Part shown: positions 1-5,989 of the stretch, one piece after another | Position numbering within the stretch: the first letter of the stretch is position 1 | How the letters are laid out: each line of letters opens with the position of its first letter | Source: Caulobacteraceae bacterium | GTDB taxonomy: Bacteria; Pseudomonadota; Alphaproteobacteria; Caulobacterales; Caulobacteraceae | Assembly (NCBI GenBank): GCA_947501315.1 | Contig: CANMXH010000123.1 | Location: forward strand, 1-6,742 | DNA: 6,742 bases | Direction of reading: 5' to 3' | Made by a program: the position numbers and the translations under genes | Notes under the pieces: generated by a model | Told to the model about the DNA's origin: nothing | Seen by the model: only the letters and a program-made list of their open reading frames with translations | Database searches by the model: none

Positions 1-1277
1 ACGACGGCCTTGTCGGCCCCCTGTGCCAGGGCCTGGACTCGCTCGGCTGGCGCACCTTGACCGCCCGTTCCCTGGCCGGTGCAATTCAGGCCTTGATCGA
101 CTGGCCGCTGGAAACCGTGATCCTCGACTCTCGCCTGCCGGATGCCGCCGACGGCATCCGTGCCCTTCGCGCTGCGGTGATCCCGCGCCGCCTGCCGGTT
201 CTCGTGATTGATCCGGATGCAGCGACCTGGGAACCGGGGCTGGTCGATATCGTGATGTCCAGAGCCCCTCACCCCGCCCAGGCGGCCTTGCGGCTCGAGA
301 ATATGGTCCGCTCCGCCATTGCAGAGGAGGAGGTCTCGCTGCGCGAGGCGACCTTCGCTGCCCGGGGGCAGCCTCTGCCGATCCCGGGCGTCGACAGCAT
401 GCCCTTGCGCGTGCTGGCTGCAGGCAAGCCGGACCGGCATTTCATAGCCCTGTCCAACGCCCTGACAGAACGCGGTTGTGAGGTAGTGGCGGCACCGACT
501 CCCTACACGGCCTTCGACTATCTGCATGAGCGGGCGTTCGACGCCGTAGTCCTGTGGGGTGCAGAGGACCATACACCCGCCCTGTCCATCGCTTCGGGCA
601 TGAAGAGGAATACCCGCCTGTATCATATCCCGGCCGTCCTCTATCTTCGCGGCGCGGGCGAGATCAATCTGTCCGAACTCTACAACCGTGGATTTGCCGA
701 CGTCGCTGCAGCGGACACACCGGAGGATGAAACCGCCGGACGCGTGACGGCCCTGGCGCGTGCGCATCGCCGCCACGTGGCCATCCGCAAGGCGCTGGAG
801 AGCGCGCGTGGCTCGGGCCTGACCGATGCCATGACCGGCCTGTTCACACCCGAACTGTTCGCCAGCCATCTGGCGCGCGTGGCCGAGGGGGCCCGCCTGC
901 GTCGGCGCCCGCTTTCGGTCGCGGTCCTGCGGGTGTCCGAGACCGACACAGTGATCGAGGCCCGCAAGGGCGGCTGGCTGGACCGCGCCCTGCCCCAGAT
1001 CGGTGCCATGGTCTCGCGCCTTATCCGCACTGAGGATACCGCCGCCCGCCTGTCGCCCGACGTCTTCGCCCTGGCGCTGCCGGCGACCGAGGGCCCGGCC
1101 GGGCGGGTCGCAGCCGACCGGATCGCCGCCGTAATCAGCTGTACCGCCTTCGATGCCGGCCCTGACCGATCGCCCTTCGTGGTCGAGTTCGAGGTCGGTG
1201 TCGCTCAGGTCACCGCCGGCGAATCGCCGGCAGCCGTGCTGGAACGCGCCTCGAGGGACGTCCGCAGCAACGCCTGA
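1..1277 (+). CDS. popA: PopA-like receiver-receiver-degenerate GGDEF c-di-GMP effector (5' end missing)
   Basis: The reading frame is open from the window edge (first full codon at base 3), so the start is outside. Residues are numbered here from the TTG at 57, which is probably internal because the frame before it still reads as receiver sequence. Receiver 1 keeps a phosphoacceptor-like Asp24 in VILDSRLPD. Receiver 2 (about 116-235) has Trp where that Asp should be (AVVLWGAED). The GGDEF domain (about 255-406) has SPDVF (333-337) in place of GGDEF and lacks the usual LDIDxFK metal/substrate motif. The inhibitory-site RxxD is intact (R324-TE-D327), exactly five residues before the SPDVF motif. 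Such a domain should bind c-di-GMP but not make it. In Caulobacter, PopA has this layout and helps recruit CtrA to ClpXP via RcdA at the cell pole. With 18 codons before the TTG, about a dozen residues appear to be missing if the length matches PopA. The family is strongly supported; orthology to PopA is an inference. Confidence 0.75.
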   Translation, partial: DGLVGPLCQGLDSLGWRTLTARSLAGAIQALIDWPLETVILDSRLPDAADGIRALRAAVIPRRLPVLVIDPDAATWEPGLVDIVMSRAPHPAQAALRLENMVRSAIAEEEVSLREATFAARGQPLPIPGVDSMPLRVLAAGKPDRHFIALSNALTERGCEVVAAPTPYTAFDYLHERAFDAVVLWGAEDHTPALSIASGMKRNTRLYHIPAVLYLRGAGEINLSELYNRGFADVAAADTPEDETAGRVTALARAHRRHVAIRKALESARGSGLTDAMTGLFTPELFASHLARVAEGARLRRRPLSVAVLRVSETDTVIEARKGGWLDRALPQIGAMVSRLIRTEDTAARLSPDVFALALPATEGPAGRVAADRIAAVISCTAFDAGPDRSPFVVEFEVGVAQVTAGESPAAVLERASRDVRSNA

Positions 1278-1323
1278 TGGCTGTCGGGATTATCCGTTGT
1301 GCCGTAACGGCTGAAGCCATTGG
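1274..1323. repeat. Imperfect inverted repeat after the popA-like gene
   Basis: Arms 1274-1282 and 1315-1323 pair over nine bases with two G-T wobbles, including a perfect ATGGCT/AGCCAT core. Inside them a second stem, CCGTT (1294-1298) with AACGG (1306-1310), closes a 7-base loop. The outer arm includes the stop codon of the upstream gene. No T-run follows on either strand, so this is not a standard intrinsic terminator. It may be a processing or Rho-linked 3' structure, or chance in GC-rich DNA. Confidence 0.35.
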
Positions 1324-1347
1324 CGGCTGAGGCAGACGAACAGACCC

Positions 1348-1941
1348 ATGTGCAACACCTACCGGTTCCGTCCATTGACCGGGCAGCCCTTCGAGGAACT
1401 CCGCCAGAACGGGATTTTGCTCGAATTCCCGCAAGGCAGACCGAACATCGAGCCCCGCGACGACATCCGCATCGGCGACTCCGCTCCGGTGGTCACGCGC
1501 ACGAAAGACGGCGTCGCAGTCCGGATGACGACCTGGGCCTGGAAGTCCCCGCAGGGACGGCCGGTGTTCAATTTCAGATCTGACGAGCGGTCGTTCGCCA
1601 ACAGCCTGCGCTGTGCCATCCCGGCAGACGGCTTCTATGAATTCACCGACGCCCTCGCCGGTCAGAAGCGCAAGACCAGATGGCTGTTCACCATGGTTGA
1701 GGCACCGGCGTTCTGGATCGCCGGTGTGATACGCGACGGTGCCTTCAGCATGCTGACCACGACGCCGGGGCCGGATGTTGCGCCCTACCACGACCGCCAG
1801 ATCGTCCTGCTTGAACCGGGTCGCGCCATGGAATGGCTCGACCTGACCACCCCTGAGGCGGAACTGCTCCGCCCCCTGCCCGCAAGCCGTCTTGCGGTCG
1901 AACGGGTCTTTCCGCCCGCGGAGACAGCCGGTTTGTTCTAG
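1348..1941 (+). CDS. SRAP-family protein (YedK/HMCES-like abasic-site crosslinker)
   Basis: This is a complete 197-residue SOS response-associated peptidase (SRAP) protein. The family detects abasic sites in single-stranded DNA by forming a covalent thiazolidine link through Cys2, exposed after removal of Met1, which shields the lesion at replication forks. The key residues are present: Cys2 in MCN, Asn75 in VFNFRSDE (the usual NxR(S/A)E site), Glu98 in PADGFYEF, and His148 in PYHDRQIVLL. It is a little shorter than E. coli YedK (about 220 residues). The opening MCNTYRF replaces the common MCGRY/F, and the usual WGLxPxW motif appears as TWAWKSP (62-68). The ATG at 1348 is fixed by the need for Cys at position 2. 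The only Shine-Dalgarno candidate, GAGG at 1329-1332, is about 15 bases away and weak. The gene lies 70 bases after the popA-like gene on the same strand, so co-transcription is possible. Confidence 0.95.
   Translation: MCNTYRFRPLTGQPFEELRQNGILLEFPQGRPNIEPRDDIRIGDSAPVVTRTKDGVAVRMTTWAWKSPQGRPVFNFRSDERSFANSLRCAIPADGFYEFTDALAGQKRKTRWLFTMVEAPAFWIAGVIRDGAFSMLTTTPGPDVAPYHDRQIVLLEPGRAMEWLDLTTPEAELLRPLPASRLAVERVFPPAETAGLF
1880..1897. repeat. Perfect hairpin inside the SRAP 3' coding end
   Basis: CCGCAAG (1880-1886) and CTTGCGG (1891-1897) form a perfect 7-base stem with a 4-base loop. It lies 42 bases before the SRAP stop codon and, on the other strand, 55 bases past the guaA stop. Since only 10 bases separate these convergent genes, the structure could mark or protect the 3' end of guaA operon transcripts. 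It has no T-run on either strand, so terminator function is a guess. Confidence 0.35.
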
Positions 1942-1951
1942 TGAGCGAAGG

Positions 1952-3514
1952 TCACTCCCACTCGATCGTCCCCGGCGGCTTCGACGTCACATCGTAGACG
2001 ACACGGTTCACGCCCCGGACCTCATTGACGATCCGCGTGGCGCAGCGGCCCAGGACATCCCACGGAAACTCGAAGAAGTCGGCGGTCATGCCGTCGGTCG
2101 AGGTGACCGCGCGCAGGGCCAGCACCTTCTCATAGGTCCGGGCGTCGCCCATGACGCCAACGGTCTTGACCGGCAACAGGACGGCGAACGCCTGCCAGAT
2201 GCTGTCGTAGAGGCCGGCCTTGCGTATCTCGTCGAGATAGATGGCGTCGGCCTGCTGCAGGGTCGCGACGGCCTCCGGCGTGATCTCGCCGGGGATGCGG
2301 ATCGCAAGGCCCGGCCCGGGAAAGGGATGGCGTCCCACGAAGGCATCGGTCAGGCCCAGCTCGCGACCGAGCGACCGGACCTCGTCCTTGAACAGCTCAC
2401 GCAGCGGCTCGACCAGCTTCAGCTTCATGAAGTCCGGCAGGCCACCGACATTGTGGTGGCTCTTGATCACATGGGCCTTGCCGCTCGAGGACGAGACGCT
2501 CTCGATCACGTCGGGATAGAGGGTGCCCTGGGCCAGGAATTCGGCTCCCTCGATCTTGCCGGCCTCGCGGTCGAAGATCTCGATGAAGACCCGGCCGATG
2601 GTCTTGCGCTTGGTCTCGGGGTCCGACTGCCCGGCCAGTGCGCCGAGGAATTCCTTCGATGCATCAACGTGGATCAGGGGGATGTTGTAGTGCTCCCGGA
2701 AGAGCGTCGTGACCTGGGTCGCCTCGTCCTTGCGCAGCAGGCCGGTGTCCACGAACACGCAGGTCAGCTGGTCGCCGATCGCCTCATGGATCAAGACCGC
2801 GGCTACCGAACTGTCGACGCCGCCCGACAGGCCGCAGACCACCCTGGCCGATCCGACCTGTTCGCGGATCTTCGCAATCTGCTCGTCGCGATAGGCGGCC
2901 ATGGTCCAGTCACCCTTCAGCCCCGCGATGCCATGGGTGAAGTTTCGCAGCATGGTGGCACCGCGCGGCGTGTGCATGACCTCCGGATGGAACTGCACAC
3001 CATAGAAACGGCGCGTCTCGTCAGCGATCACCGCATAGGGCGAACCGGCCGAGGTCGCGACCACCTCGAACCCCTCGGGAATGGCGACAATCTTGTCCCC
3101 ATGGCTCATCCAGACCGTCTCTTCCTCGCCGACGGCAGCAAGGTCGGCCAGCAGGGGCGAAGCCCGCTCGACGGTGATTTCCGCCCGGCCGAACTCGCGG
3201 TGATGGCCGCCCTCGACCTTGCCGCCGAGCTGCTCACACATCGTCATCTCGCCGTAGCAGATGCCCAGCACCGGCACCCCGGCCTCAAAGACGGCCTGCG
3301 GGGCCCGCGGACTGCCCTCCTCGTGCACGCTCTCCGGCCCGCCCGACAGGATGATCGCCTGCGGCTTCATGGCCTGGAGCGCGGCCTCGGCCTTTGCATA
3401 GGGGTGGATCTCACAATAGACGCGCGCCTCGCGCAGGCGCCGGGCGATCAACTGGGTCACCTGGCTGCCGAAATCGACGATCAGGACCTTCTGGTGATCA
3501 GCGGGGGCGGTCAT
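1952..3514 (-). CDS. guaA: GMP synthase (glutamine-hydrolysing)
   Basis: This complete 520-residue protein is cytoplasmic and converts XMP, ATP and glutamine to GMP, the last step of guanine nucleotide synthesis. The class I glutamine amidotransferase domain (about 8-200) has the nucleophile Cys86 in GICYG and the His176/Glu178 pair in QFHPE. The ATP-pyrophosphatase domain follows, with its P-loop SGGVDSS at 230-236. The C-terminal XMP-binding and dimerisation domain starts near RHPFPGPGLAIRI (395-407) and ends in the typical KPPGTIEWE. Length matches the family. One oddity is Met90 where the GxCxGxQ motif normally has Gln. The ATG at 3514 overlaps the preceding nucleosidase gene's stop by four bases (ATGA), and a GGAG at 3520-3523 sits 5 bases upstream, so translation is probably coupled. 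It is the last gene of the guaB-to-guaA operon and its stop lies 10 bases from the convergent SRAP stop. Confidence 0.98.
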   Translation of the reverse strand: MTAPADHQKVLIVDFGSQVTQLIARRLREARVYCEIHPYAKAEAALQAMKPQAIILSGGPESVHEEGSPRAPQAVFEAGVPVLGICYGEMTMCEQLGGKVEGGHHREFGRAEITVERASPLLADLAAVGEEETVWMSHGDKIVAIPEGFEVVATSAGSPYAVIADETRRFYGVQFHPEVMHTPRGATMLRNFTHGIAGLKGDWTMAAYRDEQIAKIREQVGSARVVCGLSGGVDSSVAAVLIHEAIGDQLTCVFVDTGLLRKDEATQVTTLFREHYNIPLIHVDASKEFLGALAGQSDPETKRKTIGRVFIEIFDREAGKIEGAEFLAQGTLYPDVIESVSSSSGKAHVIKSHHNVGGLPDFMKLKLVEPLRELFKDEVRSLGRELGLTDAFVGRHPFPGPGLAIRIPGEITPEAVATLQQADAIYLDEIRKAGLYDSIWQAFAVLLPVKTVGVMGDARTYEKVLALRAVTSTDGMTADFFEFPWDVLGRCATRIVNEVRGVNRVVYDVTSKPPGTIEWE

Positions 3515-4158
3515 GCGGGCTCCGTGAGAACAGGCGTGAAATGGTCATGCAACAGGTCGAGGGCCTCGGCCAGCCGGAGATCGATCCCGGCCAGGGCGTC
3601 GGTCCAGTGCTCGAGGCGGGACAGGTCCGTGCGGCCGTCCGAAACGCCGCGCAGGCCGATCACCGGCACGCCGAACCGGGCCGCGGCGCGGACGACGGCG
3701 AAGGTCTCCATATCGACCATGTCGGCGTCCACGGCATCATAGCCGGCCCCCGAGACGACACTCCCGCCCGTGGCCAGCCGGGCCGTCGGCAGGACCGACG
3801 GGCCATCCGCCAGCGGCAGGACGGCCGGCAGGCGCGGATACGGCGTCTCGCCCTTCGGAAAGCCAAGCGCACTGGCATCCATGTCGCGGTAGCTGACCTC
3901 GGCGATGCGATAGACACGCCCATGATCAAGGGTACGGGAGCCGGCCGAGCCGAGCGAAACCACAACATCAGGCAGGTTGCCTTCCGCCTCCAGGCCCGCG
4001 AGGGCATGGGCGACCCCGGCCGCCGCCTCGACCGGGCCGACGCCGGTGATCAGCGGACGGATACGGGCACGGAGGGCCGGGCCATACTCAGGCTCTGCCG
4101 CCATGACGCAGAGGACGGTCTTCGGACCGAAACTCGAAAGGGTCCAGCCCCGGCTCAC
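3511..4158 (-). CDS. 5'-methylthioadenosine/S-adenosylhomocysteine nucleosidase-like protein
   Basis: This 215-residue protein belongs to the PNP/UDP (MTA/SAH nucleosidase, MtnN) family. Members cleave the N-glycosidic bond of methylthioadenosine and S-adenosylhomocysteine to release adenine. Visible motifs match E. coli MtnN: MAAEPEY (19-25), whose Glu24 aligns with catalytic Glu12; LGSAGS (69-74), the phosphate/ribose-loop equivalent; DMVDMETFAVV (146-156), whose Glu151 aligns with ribose-binding Glu174; and RGVSDGR (170-176), whose Asp174 aligns with catalytic Asp197. It is slightly shorter than the usual 230 or so residues and divergent, so the exact substrate is uncertain; a phosphorylase or another purine nucleosidase is possible. 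The GTG at 4158 overlaps the preceding methyltransferase stop by four bases (GTGA). The next in-frame start (Met19) would remove the first beta strand. No clear Shine-Dalgarno is seen, so coupled translation is likely. The gene also overlaps guaA by four bases. Confidence 0.85.
   Translation of the reverse strand: MSRGWTLSSFGPKTVLCVMAAEPEYGPALRARIRPLITGVGPVEAAAGVAHALAGLEAEGNLPDVVVSLGSAGSRTLDHGRVYRIAEVSYRDMDASALGFPKGETPYPRLPAVLPLADGPSVLPTARLATGGSVVSGAGYDAVDADMVDMETFAVVRAAARFGVPVIGLRGVSDGRTDLSRLEHWTDALAGIDLRLAEALDLLHDHFTPVLTEPA
3520..3523 (-). promoter_or_regulatory. Ribosome binding site of guaA
   Basis: The minus strand reads GGAG here, five bases before the guaA ATG. It lies inside the last codons of the upstream nucleosidase gene, which supports the overlapping ATGA start and reinitiation by ribosomes finishing that gene. 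Confidence 0.6.
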
Positions 4159-5561
4159 GCCCGCCGCTCATAGAGGGCCACGAAGAAGCCGTCGGTGCCG
4201 GTCGAGGTCGGCGACAGGCGCAGACGCCCGCCCGTCGCAGCCCCCGCCAGACGCGTCTGCGCGGCGTCGGTGAGCGCCGGGGCAGCGAGCACCTCGGCGA
4301 CGGGCAGCGGGTGGAAGCCCTTGTGGGTGGCTTCGAAGGCGTCGGCGACCGCCTCGTTCTCGCGACGGAGAACCGAGCAGGTGACATAAACCAGTCGCCC
4401 GCCCGGCTTCACCAGGGCAGCGGCCTGGGCGAGGATACGCAGCTGCAGCGCGTGCAGCCGCTCGATCTCGTCGGCCTTGAGCCGCCAGGCATCCTCGGGG
4501 CGGCGGCGCCAGGCACCCGAACCGCTACAGGGCGCATCGACGAACACCAGATCGGCCTTGCCGTTGAATTCCTCGACCCCGCCACCGTTCTGGCCGATCA
4601 GTCGCAGGTCGGCGGCGACGCCTGCCCGGGCAAGGCGGGGGCGGATGTTATCGAGCCGCTTCTGCACAACATCGCAGGCGATCAGCCGCATCGGCGCGGC
4701 CGCAGGCGCCGATTTCGCCACCGCCAGTTCATCGGCACCGGTCGGCGACCAGCCGGCGGGGCTTGGTGCTGCGACCCGCGTCGGATCGGCTGCAGGCAGG
4801 CCCTGCACCGCGAGCGCCAGCGTCTTGCCGCCGCCACCTGCGCAATAGTCGATGACGATACTGTCCGGCGTGAACAACAGCCCGGCACCGGCCACCCAGG
4901 CCGTCAGCTGGCTGCCCTCGTCCTGGATCTCGACGCGGCCGGCGTTGAAAGCCTCCAGGGCCTGGACATTCGGCGCAGGCTCCGACGGCAGTCGCAGGCC
5001 GACGGCCGACCATGGGGTCCGTTCAGGCGTCAGACCTGTCGCCTTCAGCTCGGCCCGCGCAGCCTCGACCGTGGTTTTGGCCGTATTGACCCGCAGATCG
5101 ACCGGCGCCCGCGCCATCAGGCCGGCGGCTTCCTCGCTCCAGCGGTCGCCAAAGGAGGCCTTGAGGTCGTCGACCACAAAGGCCGGCAGGTCGGCGGCGG
5201 TTACGGACCGGTCGCCCTCCCCCGCCGCGATCCGGGCCCGCTCCTGTTTCGACAATGGGCGGGGCCCATAGCCGTCGCCCGAGTGCAGGGCCTCGATCTC
5301 TTCCAGCGACAGCTTGTCGAGGAAGGCCAGCGAGCCAACCACCAGTGCCCTGCCGTCCTCACGCCCGCCCATCGCCGCGACCAGGCGGCCGCGGGCCCGC
5401 AGCACCTGATAGACCCGCTCCGCGACGGCGCGGCGGTCACCGGAGCCCGCATAGCGGTTGGCAGCGCCCCAGGCCTTGATCACGACCTCGGCGGAGGCGC
5501 GGCCCTGGGCGATACTGTCCAGAACGGAGGCGGCGGCGGCGAGACGGGCAGCTGGGGTCAA
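4155..5561 (-). CDS. RsmB/NOP-family RNA (cytosine-5) methyltransferase
   Basis: This complete 468-residue class I SAM-dependent RNA m5C methyltransferase is related to RsmB, which modifies 16S rRNA C967. Motif I is DYCAGGGGKT (238-247), the ribose-binding Asp297 lies in IACD, motif IV DAPCSGSG (342-349) holds Cys345, and motif VI TCS (394-396) holds the expected nucleophile Cys395. The N-terminal part is helical and Ala-rich, with the NRYAGSGDRRAV stretch typical of the alphaproteobacterial group; this may be a paralogue rather than the true RsmB orthologue, so no symbol is given. About 38 Ala/Pro-rich residues (253-290) are inserted between motif I and the ACD strand. The TTG at 5561 is chosen because MTPAARL followed by Ala-rich helix is a common family N-terminus and the in-frame stop of the upstream gene lies only four codons before it. 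No good Shine-Dalgarno is visible. The gene follows the MAPEG gene by 9 bases and overlaps the nucleosidase by 4. Confidence 0.95.
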   Translation of the reverse strand: MTPAARLAAAASVLDSIAQGRASAEVVIKAWGAANRYAGSGDRRAVAERVYQVLRARGRLVAAMGGREDGRALVVGSLAFLDKLSLEEIEALHSGDGYGPRPLSKQERARIAAGEGDRSVTAADLPAFVVDDLKASFGDRWSEEAAGLMARAPVDLRVNTAKTTVEAARAELKATGLTPERTPWSAVGLRLPSEPAPNVQALEAFNAGRVEIQDEGSQLTAWVAGAGLLFTPDSIVIDYCAGGGGKTLALAVQGLPAADPTRVAAPSPAGWSPTGADELAVAKSAPAAAPMRLIACDVVQKRLDNIRPRLARAGVAADLRLIGQNGGGVEEFNGKADLVFVDAPCSGSGAWRRRPEDAWRLKADEIERLHALQLRILAQAAALVKPGGRLVYVTCSVLRRENEAVADAFEATHKGFHPLPVAEVLAAPALTDAAQTRLAGAATGGRLRLSPTSTGTDGFFVALYERRA

Positions 5562-5570
5562 TGCGGGCTT

Positions 5571-5972
5571 TCAGACGAACAGGGCGGCGATGACCATGAT
5601 CAGGCCCGCCAGCGATGCCACCCAGACGAGGGATCGGACATACGGGATGCCCATGGCGTAGACCGGCAGATAGATCAGGCGACCAAACAGATAGAGGTGC
5701 GTCCCCCAAAGAGTCAGGGAGCCGCCATCCTTGCCCGCGACATGCGCCATAATGACGGCGGCGGCGAACAGCGGAAGGGTCTCGTAGAGATTGGCCTGGG
5801 CGCGGTCCAGCCGTCCGGCCAATTTGCCGGGCGGCGGAACGTCCCCGTCGCGCGCACCGGCATTCCATTTGAGGCCTCGTTCAGCGGTCCGGGCACTGGC
5901 CGACCAGAAAATCTGAACGATGGCCAGCACCAGCACGCCGGCAAGAGCGATGAATTCCGGTGTCATATCCAT
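5571..5972 (-). CDS. MAPEG-family inner membrane protein
   Basis: This small membrane protein (133 residues from the chosen start) belongs to the MAPEG family, the fold of microsomal glutathione S-transferase and related enzymes. Four hydrophobic segments are visible, at about 5-27, 64-80, 86-106 and 112-132. The family core GRLDRAQANLYETLPLF spans 53-69, and GRLIYLPVYAMG (97-108) is also typical. Bacterial members of this short type are mostly uncharacterised, so glutathione-dependent activity should not be assumed. An ATG at 5993 would overlap the guaB stop (ATGA) and add seven polar residues. The ATG at 5972 is preferred because GGGAGG stands exactly 8 bases upstream and the protein then begins MDMTPEF, directly before the first membrane segment. 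Its job in a GMP-synthesis operon is unknown; co-expression may be its only link to its neighbours. Confidence 0.92.
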   Translation of the reverse strand: MDMTPEFIALAGVLVLAIVQIFWSASARTAERGLKWNAGARDGDVPPPGKLAGRLDRAQANLYETLPLFAAAVIMAHVAGKDGGSLTLWGTHLYLFGRLIYLPVYAMGIPYVRSLVWVASLAGLIMVIAALFV

Positions 5973-5980
5973 GGCGTGAG

Positions 5981-5986
5981 CCTCCC
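5981..5986 (-). promoter_or_regulatory. Ribosome binding site deciding the MAPEG start
   Basis: The minus strand reads GGGAGG here, the strongest Shine-Dalgarno match noticed in the window. It is 8 bases from the ATG at 5972 and lies downstream of the alternative ATG at 5993, so it can serve only the shorter form. Confidence 0.75.
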
Positions 5987-5989
5987 TGC

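Noticed and set aside
57..59. TTG at 57 as the true start of the popA-like gene
   Set aside because: The frame stays open to the window edge and the 18 codons before it continue plausible receiver-domain sequence, so the gene more likely starts outside.
1278..1347. A LexA (SOS) box upstream of the SRAP gene
   Set aside because: The alphaproteobacterial consensus GTTC-N7-GTTC was sought in the gap; only a single GAAC (1338-1341) without a partner was found.
1210..1791. A 193-codon minus-strand frame opposite the SRAP gene
   Set aside because: SRAP on the plus strand has all its catalytic residues; this frame has no recognisable motif.
1892..3742. A 616-codon open frame on the plus strand opposite guaA
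   Set aside because: It is antisense to a textbook guaA, its protein has no recognisable domain and is rich in Arg, Gly, Asp and His, and GC-rich DNA commonly leaves such frames open.
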